DNA of 30,333 nt from Syntrophomonadaceae bacterium (GTDB lineage Bacteria > Bacillota > Syntrophomonadia > Syntrophomonadales > Syntrophomonadaceae). Every line of letters starts with the position of its first letter. The stretch's first letter is position 1. The DNA is taken from assembly GCA_012840625.1 (NCBI GenBank), contig DUSB01000034.1:1-30333 (forward strand), written 5' to 3'. A program made the translations under genes and the position numbers. Of the stretch, positions 1 through 8,175 are shown one piece after another. The notes below the pieces were generated by a model. That model was not told where the DNA came from and ran no database searches. It saw only the letters and a list, made by a program, of their open reading frames with translations.

Positions 1-993
1 CAAGTAAGGCAGCTTACCAGGGAAGGAATTGTTCCCATTGGCGTAATCGTCTGTGATCTGGATGGATTAAAAATGGTCAATGACAGCTTTGGCCAAAAAA
101 CCGGTGATGAGCTCCTGCTGGCCTTTGCGGAAATACTAGAAAAACACAGGCAGTCGGATCAAATCGCCGCTCGATCTAGTGGTGACGAATTTGTCATGCT
201 TTTGCCCGGCCTGGATGTGGATGAAACCGAAGAACTTTGTCGTCAGATCCAGCAGGGTATTGACGAATACAATGCGGCGGAACCGGAGGTTCCACTCAGC
301 GTTTCTATGGGTACAGCCGTACACACTGACAACCAGCGTCCGATTTCTTATACTATTATCGAGGCGGTACAGCATATGCATCACCGCAAACTTTTCCAGC
401 ACAAAAGCATGCGCAGTACCCTGGTAGATGTAGTTATGAAAACACTAGAAGCCCGCGATTATTTCACCGAAGGACATGCTGACCGCCTGCAGGGATTGGT
501 CAGTATGATGGCTGATGATCTTGGCCTCCGTGACCATGAGAAAGATGTCCTGCGCCTGCTGGCGCGGTTCCATGATATCGGCAAGGTAGGCATCCCTGAC
601 CACATTCTTCTAAAACCAGGACGGCTTACGGAAGAAGAATTTGAGCAAATGAAGAAACACAGCGAAATCGGTTACCGTATAGCCCAAACATCTCCCGATC
701 TGGCTCCTATTGCCGACTGGATCCTCATGCATCATGAGTGGTGGGATGGCAGTGGATATCCGCTGGGAATAAAAGGCGAGGAAATTCCTATTGAATGTAG
801 GATTCTGGCTATTGCGGATGCCTTTGATGCCATGATCAGCGACCGCCCCTACCGGAAGGCCTTATCCTTCCAGGAGGCCCTGGAAGAACTGCGAAGGGGA
901 GCCGGTACGCAATTTGATCCCTATCTGGTAGAACGCTTCGTATTCAGAGTGAGACACGGGGACGGTCCTGCTGTCTCACTTGAGATTGAGTGA
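1..993 (+). CDS. GGDEF / HD-GYP c-di-GMP signalling protein (5' partial)
   Basis: The reading frame is open from base 1, so the true start lies upstream; an ATG at 73 is internal to the GGDEF domain. Visible order: the second half of a GGDEF domain (CDLDG motif at 52-66; signature degenerated to SGDEF at about 178-192), a short linker, then a complete HD-GYP domain with HDIGK (571-585) and HHEWWDGSGYP (730-762). HD-GYP domains hydrolyse c-di-GMP with a di-metal centre bound by such His/Asp residues, so the likely role is a cytosolic c-di-GMP phosphodiesterase. The altered GGDEF signature may mean that half is weak or only binds GTP (inference). The last about 14 residues (949-993) are encoded by a hairpin repeat and do not look like native HD-GYP sequence. 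The gene ends in a shared bidirectional terminator facing the amidase gene. Confidence 0.9.
   Translation, partial: QVRQLTREGIVPIGVIVCDLDGLKMVNDSFGQKTGDELLLAFAEILEKHRQSDQIAARSSGDEFVMLLPGLDVDETEELCRQIQQGIDEYNAAEPEVPLSVSMGTAVHTDNQRPISYTIIEAVQHMHHRKLFQHKSMRSTLVDVVMKTLEARDYFTEGHADRLQGLVSMMADDLGLRDHEKDVLRLLARFHDIGKVGIPDHILLKPGRLTEEEFEQMKKHSEIGYRIAQTSPDLAPIADWILMHHEWWDGSGYPLGIKGEEIPIECRILAIADAFDAMISDRPYRKALSFQEALEELRRGAGTQFDPYLVERFVFRVRHGDGPAVSLEIE
948..980. repeat. Hairpin repeat, copy A1 (GGGGACGGTCC core), inside the 3' end of the HD-GYP gene
   Basis: Perfect 9-bp inverted arms (948-956 and 972-980) enclose a core GGGGACGGTCC at 958-968. A 27-base block (951-977) is repeated exactly at 1007-1033. 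The repeat lies in frame within the HD-GYP gene and contributes its last residues. It belongs to the dispersed family described in the findings. Confidence 0.85.
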
Positions 994-1002
994 GATGCGT
1001 TG

Positions 1003-1037
1003 AGGGGAGACACGGGGACGGTCCTGCTGTCTCCCCT
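1003..1037. repeat. Hairpin repeat, copy A2 (GGGGACGGTCC core)
   Basis: Perfect 10-bp inverted arms AGGGGAGACA (1003-1012) and TGTCTCCCCT (1028-1037). The interior is identical to copy A1, 56 bp upstream. The arms differ from A1 at their tips but are compensated on both sides, so pairing is preserved. It sits between the gene stop and the terminator. Confidence 0.85.
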
Positions 1038-1041
1038 ATGG

Positions 1042-1076
1042 AAAAAGCCGGTTCCCTTTTTCGGAACCGGCTTTTT
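1042..1076. terminator. Bidirectional intrinsic terminator between convergent genes
   Basis: Perfect 14-bp arms (1042-1055 and 1063-1076) with a 7-base loop. A GC-rich stem (GCCGGTTCC) is flanked by A5 on one side and T5 on the other, so it can stop transcription of both the HD-GYP gene (+) and the amidase gene (-). Confidence 0.9.
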
Positions 1077-1106
1077 ATTTGGCTTTATTTTTATTTATTG
1101 GTCTAA

Positions 1107-3215
1107 TTAAGGGTTGTTTTGCAGATAGTTGATTATACCGTCGGCGATGGCCTGGGCTGCGACCTGTTTATAGTAGTCACTAACCAGCATGCTGCGTTCT
1201 TCGGGATTACTGAGGAACATGACTTCGACTAGGGCGGAAGGCATGTTGGTGTCGCGCAGCACCTGCAGATTACCTTCTTTTACCCCCCGGTTGGCCCGCT
1301 GTAGATCAGCCACCAGCTGGTTCTGAAGCGCGCTGGCTAGGGCCTGACGCTGCTGACGCTGCTCATATAGTCTGGGCGTATGGGATGGTGCCCAGAACCA
1401 GGTTTCGATTCCATGAGCAGAGGGTTGGGTAAAGGCATTACAATGAATGCTGACAAAACAGGTGGCATTGGCTGCATTGGCTATCCTGCCCCGTTCCCCA
1501 AGGCTTACGTATACGTCACTATCTCGGGTATAGATTACAGGTATACCGCGGGATTGAAGAATTTTCCCCGTACGCAGTGCGATATCCAAGGTAATGTCTT
1601 TTTCATAGATCCCTGCATAGCTGGCTCCGCTTTCACTGCCGCCATGACCGGGATCCAGTACCACCAGTTTTCCGTCTATGGGAGGAACAGGTGGGGGATT
1701 CGGGTTGGAACTGATTGCCAGCACATTTATCTCCGTTTTATTACCGCTGGTGCTGGTTACAAAGCGAGAGGGCTCGGTAGTCAATACGGTAACGATGGTA
1801 TCCGGACCGACCCCTTTTACCAGAACCCGCTCTACCAGTTCCCCACCCCGGAAGGTATATTCATTTTGGGCATGCCCGGGATTAACTCCCTGCAGACGGA
1901 AATCAAACTGCCGGTCAGTACTTTGATGACCGTAGTTGGCTGGCAGAAGTGTCTGCACCACAATTTTTTCACTGCTGGAGCTGAAGTTGGCCTGGCTTAC
2001 AGAAACGACCAGATTGGGAACGTTAATGATAAGCCGCTTACCATTATCTTCTTCCCATACTTCATAGCGGATTTTTTCAGGTAGGGTAACCTTGATCACC
2101 GCATCATCACCTTGATTGCTGCCCACTACTTTCATGGTCTTGCCGGCGCCCACATCAACGCTGACCGCAGAGCTGCCTTCGATATTCATGTCTTTAAAGC
2201 TCAAGCTCAGCTCTCCGGGCCCGGTCTTGCGTACGGCATTTAAGGGAGCTGTTCCCTGTATAATTGCCCGTACGGCATTGGAGTCACGCGCTGTTGACAG
2301 GGTGATTTTGTCGCGTTCTGGCTCCGGCGGTGCTAAATCTTCCAGCGTAATATCGACGGTGTAGCTGGCCTGATGCCAGACCACTTTACCACCAAAGGCC
2401 TCACCTACAAAGCGAAGCGGGGCCAGGATACGCTGATTGACCACCTTGGCCGGAACATCGATTTTTTGTACTTTGCCGTTAACGGTTGGACTGGTAGAGT
2501 TCAAAGGCATAACCACCCGGGTGTCTCCTCTGACTGCTACTGCCTGTTGCTTGGCCTGATCCCAGGTAACGGTAGCCCCCATGGCTTCAAAAATAGCGCG
2601 CAGGGGTACCAGGGTCCGTTGCTGATCCACCACTGGCTCCACGTCACCAAAGGTCATGGGCTCCCCGTTTAAAAGAATCTTGGGGGGAGCAACCTTTCCG
2701 GGTGTGGGCTGAGGAGTTGGTGCGGGTTCAGGTTTTGGCTCTGGTTTGGGTGTTACAGAACCGTTAACCGGTTCTACATACTGAGCACTGATGTAGGCCG
2801 TGGTTCCCGCAGTCGTTTTGACCTGATGCCATTGATCTCCCGCCGCAACCAGTACCAGCAGATCGCCCTGTTTGACCGAGCCAAGCACTGGATAATCGGT
2901 ACCGGGACCGGAACGCAGGTTAACAGAGCTGCCGGTTACCCGCAGCTGGGTACTCTTTTTTACATCGATATAGTTTCCTGACACCCAACCTTTAAGTGTA
3001 CGGTACTGAATCTGATACCAGCCGTTTTGGCTGTCCAGAACCTCTACCTGAGTGTCCTGATAGAGTGAGCCTATTACTGGATATTCGGTTCCGGGTCCGG
3101 AACGTACATTGAGTACACTTCCGGTAATGGTACCGGTATCAGCCATAGCTGCCAGGGGAAAAATCAGGGTAAATATGCAAATAAGCGCAATGATCTTAAC
3201 TTGTCGACGTCGCAT
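1107..3215 (-). CDS. Secreted N-acetylmuramoyl-L-alanine amidase with SH3b, copper-amine-oxidase-N and AMIN domains
   Basis: A 702-residue exported cell-wall hydrolase that should cleave the amide bond between MurNAc and the stem peptide. Signal peptide 1-25 (RRRQVK basic head, hydrophobic core, AMA-D cleavage region). Two bacterial SH3 domains (about 30-86 and 92-150, each with a LRSGPGTxYPV-like core). A Pro/Lys/Glu linker (154-178). A copper-amine-oxidase N-terminal domain (about 179-291, with two TLVPLRAIFE/ILAPLRFVGE repeats). AMIN-like region(s) (about 303-500). A proline linker, then Amidase_3 (516-698). Zinc ligands are visible as H524 in DPGHGG, E538 in YEKD and H591 in SIHCNA; the catalytic Glu is E664 in SALVEVMFLSN. 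The ATG start has AAGGAG about 9 bases upstream. Domain order is typical of clostridial wall amidases. Gene-specific role (cell separation, sporulation or germination) cannot be told from sequence. Confidence 0.95.
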   Translation of the reverse strand: MRRRQVKIIALICIFTLIFPLAAMADTGTITGSVLNVRSGPGTEYPVIGSLYQDTQVEVLDSQNGWYQIQYRTLKGWVSGNYIDVKKSTQLRVTGSSVNLRSGPGTDYPVLGSVKQGDLLVLVAAGDQWHQVKTTAGTTAYISAQYVEPVNGSVTPKPEPKPEPAPTPQPTPGKVAPPKILLNGEPMTFGDVEPVVDQQRTLVPLRAIFEAMGATVTWDQAKQQAVAVRGDTRVVMPLNSTSPTVNGKVQKIDVPAKVVNQRILAPLRFVGEAFGGKVVWHQASYTVDITLEDLAPPEPERDKITLSTARDSNAVRAIIQGTAPLNAVRKTGPGELSLSFKDMNIEGSSAVSVDVGAGKTMKVVGSNQGDDAVIKVTLPEKIRYEVWEEDNGKRLIINVPNLVVSVSQANFSSSSEKIVVQTLLPANYGHQSTDRQFDFRLQGVNPGHAQNEYTFRGGELVERVLVKGVGPDTIVTVLTTEPSRFVTSTSGNKTEINVLAISSNPNPPPVPPIDGKLVVLDPGHGGSESGASYAGIYEKDITLDIALRTGKILQSRGIPVIYTRDSDVYVSLGERGRIANAANATCFVSIHCNAFTQPSAHGIETWFWAPSHTPRLYEQRQQRQALASALQNQLVADLQRANRGVKEGNLQVLRDTNMPSALVEVMFLSNPEERSMLVSDYYKQVAAQAIADGIINYLQNNP

Positions 3216-3648
3216 GAGGGTTCACTCCTTACTTCAATAAACGAGGAATGTTTATCCTTTTACTATAATCGTGAATTTATTATTTTATTTTAATAAATAT
3301 TTTGTTTTTCCTTGCATAAGGCCTTTGGCCCGGGACGAGGGATCTTCATTTATCGATGGAAAATACTATCATAGACTCCAGCCATCATCACCTTCTTATA
3401 AAGACCCCTGACTACAGTCGAGGTACAGTAGCCTGTGCAAGCCCCCCTGGCAGGTAAAGGATGGGTACAGGAATCCGGTCAGGCTGTACCCTGTGTCTTC
3501 CTTGTTTAGGGAAAAACCTCCGCTTGCCATAGCTTTCTGCACCGGGCAGATTGACTCCTGCCCAATAGACAAATTTTGCTTCTTTTTGCATATTTGGGCG
3601 TCACTATTACATACGTTATGAAGCGACTAATCTTTCATCTTTTTTATC

Positions 3649-3670
3649 TTTGGCTAAATATTTAGCCAAA
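3649..3670. repeat. Perfect 22-bp palindrome
   Basis: TTTGGCTAAA-TA-TTTAGCCAAA, fully self-complementary with no loop, so a double-strand protein site is at least as likely as an RNA hairpin. It lies just downstream of the LCP gene terminator and about 430 bp upstream of the amidase start. Confidence 0.7.
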
Positions 3671-3673
3671 ACA

Positions 3674-3706
3674 AACGCGAGTTCTGCTGCTCGCATTACT
3701 CGCGTT
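3674..3706 (-). terminator. Probable terminator of the LCP gene
   Basis: Inverted arms AACGCGAGT (3674-3682) and ACTCGCGTT (3698-3706). Read on the minus strand, the stem is followed by TTGTTTTGG, a short T-rich run, about 55 bases after the LCP stop codon. The T run is interrupted, so termination may be partial. Confidence 0.5.
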
Positions 3707-3760
3707 AAATAACAAGGGAAAGTACTCCCGCGCTATGCTGTTTTAGCATAATCATGGAGA

Positions 3761-4891
3761 TCAGTAACTACCGCCGGTATCATCATGCCCGGGGCTGGGC
3801 AGGCGTGAGCGTTCCTCCCGCTCCTGCTTATAGCTTTTGTAGCCTCCATAGCCTGAGGAGGGGCTTTCATCGGCCATGCGGTTCCAGGAAGATGTTTCCT
3901 GCAGGCTGGCTTCCGGTGGCTCCTCCATGACCACGGAGATTTCTTCCCCGTCCATGAGGCTGTCCAGCAGGGTGTCAATCTGATCCTCATCTGCCACCCA
4001 GTAGCTGGAGAGCAGTGAACCATCGCTACCTCTTACCTCGGCGAAATAACCGGGTAAGGTAGTGCTGACAATGGGATCCGTATTAAAAGCCGGAATCCAC
4101 CGGGCTAATTTAAGCATGTCGGTTATGCCCATATCGGTATCAACCAGCTGGTTGACCTGCTTGATCAGGCCGGGCAGCTTGGGAATGGTACTGGCCTGCA
4201 TCACTTCGTTGGCCAGGGCCTTTAAAAACTGCTGCTGGTGATCGGTACGTTCGATATCACCGGTTACATAGTCACGATAGCGTACAAAGGCCAGGGCATC
4301 GTGGCCATCCAGACGCTGCAGTCCCGGTCGGAGATCAATGCCTTCGGAGGGCTTGTACATGCGCTGGTCAACTTCAATATCGACACCGCCCAGCGTGTCC
4401 ACCATCTTTGCAAAACCCTTAAAATCCATCAGGATATAATAATCGACATCTTCTTTAAGAAGTTTTTCGGTCATACGGACCGCCAGCTGGGGGCCGCCTA
4501 CCATATTGGCGGTACATATCTTATCCATGCTGCTCCCGGGTATGTCAATTCTGGTATCCCGGGGGATGGAGACCATAGCCACTTTTTTTAATTCGGGATC
4601 AATGGAAACCAGGATCATGGTATCGGTTCTGGTCATGTCCTCATCGGGTCGGGCATCCATACCCAGAAGCAGGATGTTGACGCGATCACCGCCGATATCT
4701 TCCTGAGCTGTTTCCTGAATTTCATCGGCTTGCAGAGAGCTGGTCAGAAAAAGCTTCACCCCGCCCACACCGAGACCGAAAAAAATACCAAAAATAAGGC
4801 CGGCAATCATGGTATACTTAAAAAATTTCAAAATCTGTCGTTGCACGTTCTTCTCATTCTCCCCATTATATCTACCAGTAAACTTTGACAA
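3761..4891 (-). CDS. LytR-CpsA-Psr (LCP) family wall-polymer ligase
   Basis: A membrane-anchored protein of 376 residues. Short cytosolic head, one transmembrane helix (about 25-50), then an extracytoplasmic LCP domain (about 70-230). LCP enzymes move teichoic acid-like or capsular polymers from undecaprenyl (pyro)phosphate to peptidoglycan. Family residues seen: D79 in LLGMDAR, R88/D90 in MTRTDTM, R111 in SIPRDT, and R204/R206 in AFVRYRD. After the domain there is a Ser/Glu/Arg-rich tail (about 330-376) without a recognisable fold. The first in-frame start is TTG (4889-4891) with a poor Shine-Dalgarno; a GTG at 4844-4846 preceded by GGGGAG (12 bases away) is an alternative that keeps the membrane helix. 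Transcribed divergently from the polymer cluster at 5159-11054, which fits a shared job. Confidence 0.92.
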   Translation of the reverse strand: MSKFTGRYNGENEKNVQRQILKFFKYTMIAGLIFGIFFGLGVGGVKLFLTSSLQADEIQETAQEDIGGDRVNILLLGMDARPDEDMTRTDTMILVSIDPELKKVAMVSIPRDTRIDIPGSSMDKICTANMVGGPQLAVRMTEKLLKEDVDYYILMDFKGFAKMVDTLGGVDIEVDQRMYKPSEGIDLRPGLQRLDGHDALAFVRYRDYVTGDIERTDHQQQFLKALANEVMQASTIPKLPGLIKQVNQLVDTDMGITDMLKLARWIPAFNTDPIVSTTLPGYFAEVRGSDGSLLSSYWVADEDQIDTLLDSLMDGEEISVVMEEPPEASLQETSSWNRMADESPSSGYGGYKSYKQEREERSRLPSPGHDDTGGSY

Positions 4892-4996
4892 AAGCAGAAA
4901 AAGTCCTGCCTGCTTCCAGGTTTTAACCCCTTTTATGAAAAGATCTTTTTGTCTATATTTTCTCAGTTATGTTTTTGTTTTTACTTTTTTGTCTTT

Positions 4997-5025
4997 TTGC
5001 AGGGCTGTTTATTAGAGTATACAAT
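4997..5025 (+). promoter_or_regulatory. Sigma-A type promoter for the envelope-polymer operon
   Basis: TTGCAG (4997-5002), a 17-bp spacer, then TACAAT (5020-5025), followed directly by a second TATAAT-like hexamer. It lies about 135 bp upstream of the 5159 start, in the AT-rich gap between the divergent LCP gene and the cluster. Confidence 0.6.
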
Positions 5026-5158
5026 ATAATAGGTGCTTTCTGACAGATATATTCAATTTCCGTTTCTGGAAATTTGTTTTTATTAAGCTCTGCATGGTAA
5101 ATAAAAGGCTTCTTTGCTATACTGTGAAAGATATGATTGCATTTTAAGGAGGAATCCT

Positions 5159-5647
5159 ATGGTGGTGGATGAAAAAGGGAGATTGTTTGGCAAGATCAGT
5201 ATTGTTGATCTGGCCATTTTATTTATCATCGTCATTCTGGTGGCGGGATATCTCTACCGTGATCAGGCAGCAGGAACGGCACCGGAAGCAAAAACAGTTA
5301 CGGTAAAGGTAGTATGCAAAGATGTATATCCGGGAACTGAAAACAGTATTGAGATCGGTGATAACCTGGTTGCCGGCGGAGCAGTTACCAATGTGAAAGT
5401 AATCGAAAAAAGCGTCGAACCGGCTGATTGGGTAGTTAACACCGCTGATGGGCGAGCGGTGCTGACTAAAAACCCCTTTCGCAAAGATATTTTTCTGACT
5501 CTGCAGGGTGAGATTACCCAGATTACCCCGGCGGAGATCAGCTTTGCCGGACAAAAATGCCGGGTAGGAAATGAAGATTTTGTAGTCAAAACCCAGCGTG
5601 TGGAGGCTGAGGCTGTAGTACTGGATATTCAAGTTGAGGATGATTAG
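5159..5647 (+). CDS. DUF4330 family membrane-anchored protein
   Basis: 162 residues. The ATG at 5159 is chosen over an in-frame ATG at 5114 because AAGGAGG sits 6 bases upstream and the resulting start (MVVDEKGRLFGKISIVDL) matches how DUF4330 proteins begin. One N-terminal transmembrane helix (about residues 16-36, VDLAILFIIVILVAGYLY) is followed by an extracytoplasmic beta-rich region of about 120 residues. Function of the family is not established. It is the first gene of a tight unit: the polymerase-like gene starts 17 bp after its stop, so a part in polymer assembly or export is a reasonable inference from context only. Confidence 0.8.
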   Translation: MVVDEKGRLFGKISIVDLAILFIIVILVAGYLYRDQAAGTAPEAKTVTVKVVCKDVYPGTENSIEIGDNLVAGGAVTNVKVIEKSVEPADWVVNTADGRAVLTKNPFRKDIFLTLQGEITQITPAEISFAGQKCRVGNEDFVVKTQRVEAEAVVLDIQVEDD

Positions 5648-5664
5648 ATTTTCTGGAGGCATCT

Positions 5665-6933
5665 ATGGAGGCAACGACAAAAGCACTTGATTTACCGCAG
5701 AACCATAGGGAAACACGTAGTGTTGAGTTATACCTAGTGGTTCTTTATGCTGGGCTGGACTGGCTGTTTCGCCAGGGTGGACTGGCCTTTATGCAGGGTA
5801 TATGGGACGAACTATTGTTTATCATTATAATAGGTATCTGGCTGCTGCGTACGGCTGTTCAGCAGTGGGCTCCGCGCCGCAGTGGGATGTTGCTGCCTTT
5901 CTGTCTTTATATTAGTATCATGCTTTTTCTGGTGCTGATTAATTCGCCGGACGATAGCGTGGCTTTGGAAGGCATGCGGGTTATGGTGCAGTATGTTTTC
6001 TGGTTTTTTATTGCCTACCATCTGCTGCGTTCACGTCAGGATGCTAAAGGGCTGGTCAATGTATTCCTGCTGCTATGTCTGGCCATTGCCCTGGTAGGTG
6101 TTATGCAATACATTCAAGGGGTGGAAATGCCGGCGGCATGGGTGGATAAGGCTGAACAGGGGGTAAAAACCCGTGTCTTTTCTATTATTGGCAGCCCGAA
6201 TGTTCTGGGCAGCCTGATGATCCTGGCTATTTCCGTGGCCTATGCCATGTATTACGGCAGCAAGCACTGGTTAAAGCAGCTGATTTATGCCGGTGTGCTT
6301 TTAGTCTGCGCCCTGTGCCTGCTTTTCACTTTTTCGCGGGGAGCCTGGCTGGCGATTATCCTGTCTGCTCTTCTGCTGGGTTTATGGGTGGATAAGCGTG
6401 TGCTCATTATTATTCTGCTGATGGCGGTGCTGACGCCGTCGCTTATGCCTGCGGTCTATGATCGCATGGCTTATATGATGAGTTCTGACTATATAGCCTC
6501 CTCGGAACGGGGCGGGCGTCTGGGACGCTGGGAGGTGGCCATGAATCACTGGCGGGGCTCGCCTGAATTTGGGGTAGGCCTGGGTCAGTTTGGCGGTGCA
6601 GTGGCCGCACGCCATTACCCGGAGGATAGCTTCTATGCTGACAACTGGTATTTGAAAGTGGGTACAGAAACCGGCTGGGTAGGCCTGACCGCCACACTGC
6701 TTTTACTTATTACTGGTCTGCGTCGGGCACGTAGTGCTTTGGATGCCACCGAGGACCCCTATTTAAAAATCATGGGGCTGGGTATTTTGGCCGGCCTGGT
6801 GGGAATTCTGGCCCATAATTGTGTAGAAAACATCTTTGAAGTCCCCATGATGGCAAGTTATTTTTGGTTTTTCCTGGGCCTGGTGGTGGCTCTGCCGCAC
6901 CTGCAATCAAGCCCGTTAAATGATATGGAGTGA
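5665..6933 (+). CDS. O-antigen ligase/polymerase (Wzy)-like membrane protein
   Basis: 422 residues with about 10-12 hydrophobic segments along nearly the whole length. Segments such as FSIIGSPNVLGSLMILA and LLFTFSRGAWLAIILSALL match the O-antigen ligase/polymerase signature, and a large periplasmic-type loop (about 265-320, with GGRLGRWEVAMNHW and VGLGQFGG) is where WaaL/Wzy enzymes carry catalytic Arg/His residues. Expected role: joining lipid-linked repeat units outside the membrane. GGAGG lies 5 bases before ATG. The stop codon is 6 bp before the next gene, a tight operon. Wzy polymerase versus WaaL-type ligase cannot be settled from sequence; beside an LCP gene in a Gram-positive, polymerase is more likely. 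Confidence 0.85.
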   Translation: MEATTKALDLPQNHRETRSVELYLVVLYAGLDWLFRQGGLAFMQGIWDELLFIIIIGIWLLRTAVQQWAPRRSGMLLPFCLYISIMLFLVLINSPDDSVALEGMRVMVQYVFWFFIAYHLLRSRQDAKGLVNVFLLLCLAIALVGVMQYIQGVEMPAAWVDKAEQGVKTRVFSIIGSPNVLGSLMILAISVAYAMYYGSKHWLKQLIYAGVLLVCALCLLFTFSRGAWLAIILSALLLGLWVDKRVLIIILLMAVLTPSLMPAVYDRMAYMMSSDYIASSERGGRLGRWEVAMNHWRGSPEFGVGLGQFGGAVAARHYPEDSFYADNWYLKVGTETGWVGLTATLLLLITGLRRARSALDATEDPYLKIMGLGILAGLVGILAHNCVENIFEVPMMASYFWFFLGLVVALPHLQSSPLNDME

Positions 6934-6939
6934 TCTGGT

Positions 6940-8121
6940 TTGGACATTGTGTGTGTGTCATCTGTAGATTGGGAACCGCTGTGGACGCGTAAACAGCAGA
7001 TTATGTCCCGCCTGCCGGCGGAACATCGGATCCTTTACGTGGAGCCGCCCATCTCTTTTATGTCTCCTTATAAAGATCCCGGGGTAGCCTTTAAAAAGGA
7101 ACGCGCCCGAGAAGGGCTGCGGCCTTTAAACGATCATATCTGGCTGCTGTCTCCACCGGTTATCTGGCCGCTGGGCAGCCAGGTGCCGGGGATAAATGCC
7201 ATCAATCAGCGCCGAATTGCCCGTTCTATTCGCCCAGCCATGGAGGAGCTCGGTTTTAAAAATCCGGTGCTCTGGACCTATCTGCATACCAGCTGTGACC
7301 TGCTGGGAAAACTGGATGAAAGCTTTGTAATCTATGATTGTGTTGATGATCATTCTGCTTATGAAGGCTTTAACCCGCGTCTGGTCAAGGCCATGGAACG
7401 CAGACTCATGGAGCGCTGTGATATTGTTTTTTGTACTGCTCGCGGTTTATATGAAAGCAAAAAACGCTTTTGCCGGGAGATTTACCTTTCTCCCAATGCA
7501 GCCGATGTGGAACATTTTCGTAAAGCAGACCTGGCGGAGACGCCGCTGGCGCCGGAGCTTCAAGATATACCTGGTCCGGTACTGGGTTTTGTAGGCGCTA
7601 TTAAAGAGTGGATTGATCTGGATCTGATAGGGGCGCTGGCCGATGCTTTTCCCGCGGGTTCGGTGGTTATGGTAGGACCGGTGGGAGCCAATGTTGATGT
7701 TTCTATGCTGGAGCGGCGGCCCAATGTTCATCTGCTGGGACACCGCGATCGTGAGCAGCTGCCTACTTATATCAAGGGATTTGACGTTTGCCTGAACCCC
7801 TTTCGACAGAATACGCTGACTTCAACTGTCAGCCCGTTAAAGTTCTATGAGTATCTGGCCTCTGGTAAGCCGATTGCCTCGGTACCCATGCCTGAAATTA
7901 TGGATTTCGAGGGTCTGGTAGAGTTTGGCAGCGGTACGGAGGGCTTTATCCAGGCGGTTCAGAGAGCTCTGCAGGATACCGAGGAGAAAAAACAGGCGCG
8001 CCTGGAAAGAGCTGAGGAAAATTCCTGGGAAAGCCGGGCGGAGTTTATGATGGAAAAGATCCAGGCCTGCATGCAGCCTGCCTGCAGTGTACAGCCCGGA
8101 TATTCTGGATATTATAGATAG
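6940..8121 (+). CDS. Glycosyltransferase, GT4-like, similar in layout to TuaH
   Basis: 393 residues and cytosolic, with a GT-B double Rossmann architecture. N-terminal half: IVCVSSVDWEPLWTRKQQIM and the acceptor-side ILYVEPPISF. Middle: FVIYDCVDDHSAYEGF and VFCTARGLYESKK, then LSPNAADVEHF, the hinge motif typical of GT4 enzymes. C-terminal donor half: GFVGAIKEWIDLDLI, VHLLGHRDREQLPTYIKGFDVCLNPF and SPLKFYEYLASGKPI (the sugar-nucleotide contact region with the family's E). The layout recalls teichuronic acid glycosyltransferase TuaH. The start is TTG at 6940 with GGAG 9 bases upstream; there is no better ATG. Donor and acceptor sugars are unknown; the downstream sugar dehydrogenase suggests a uronic acid-type donor. 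Confidence 0.87.
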   Translation: MDIVCVSSVDWEPLWTRKQQIMSRLPAEHRILYVEPPISFMSPYKDPGVAFKKERAREGLRPLNDHIWLLSPPVIWPLGSQVPGINAINQRRIARSIRPAMEELGFKNPVLWTYLHTSCDLLGKLDESFVIYDCVDDHSAYEGFNPRLVKAMERRLMERCDIVFCTARGLYESKKRFCREIYLSPNAADVEHFRKADLAETPLAPELQDIPGPVLGFVGAIKEWIDLDLIGALADAFPAGSVVMVGPVGANVDVSMLERRPNVHLLGHRDREQLPTYIKGFDVCLNPFRQNTLTSTVSPLKFYEYLASGKPIASVPMPEIMDFEGLVEFGSGTEGFIQAVQRALQDTEEKKQARLERAEENSWESRAEFMMEKIQACMQPACSVQPGYSGYYR

Positions 8122-8175
8122 TGTTTATATTTTTTACCGTATAATTAAAATTAGCCTTATGAGGAGGAGCAAGCA

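Larger units (their letters stand above)
3236..3760. other. Non-coding gap of about 520 bp between the amidase and LCP genes
   Basis: No convincing gene on either strand. The part next to the amidase start (3240-3305) is very AT-rich and probably holds its promoter, but I cannot fix -35/-10 boxes. The middle contains small dyads: GGGTACAG/CTGTACCC at about 3462-3491 and GGGCAG/CTGCCC at about 3544-3563. I looked for c-di-AMP, c-di-GMP, cobalamin, SAM and TPP riboswitch signatures on the minus strand and did not recognise one. The far end holds the two palindromes listed separately. Confidence 0.5.

Noticed and set aside
948..1037. Short CRISPR array
   Set aside because: There are only two repeat units, they overlap a coding sequence, the 'spacer' differs from normal length, and there are no cas genes.
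1380..2084. 234-codon open frame on the plus strand
   Set aside because: It lies wholly opposite the well-supported amidase gene, has no ribosome binding site, and its translation resembles no protein. The same applies to other long frames opposite LCP, wecA, coaX, csaB and the lipoprotein gene.
3300..3610. Possible riboswitch upstream of the amidase gene
   Set aside because: C-di-AMP riboswitches often precede such wall hydrolases, but conserved blocks of that class, and of the c-di-GMP, cobalamin, SAM and TPP classes, could not be found on the minus strand.
5114..5158. Earlier ATG for the DUF4330 gene
   Set aside because: The extension (LYCERYDCILRRNP) contains no family-like sequence and would run over the AAGGAGG site that serves the ATG at 5159.
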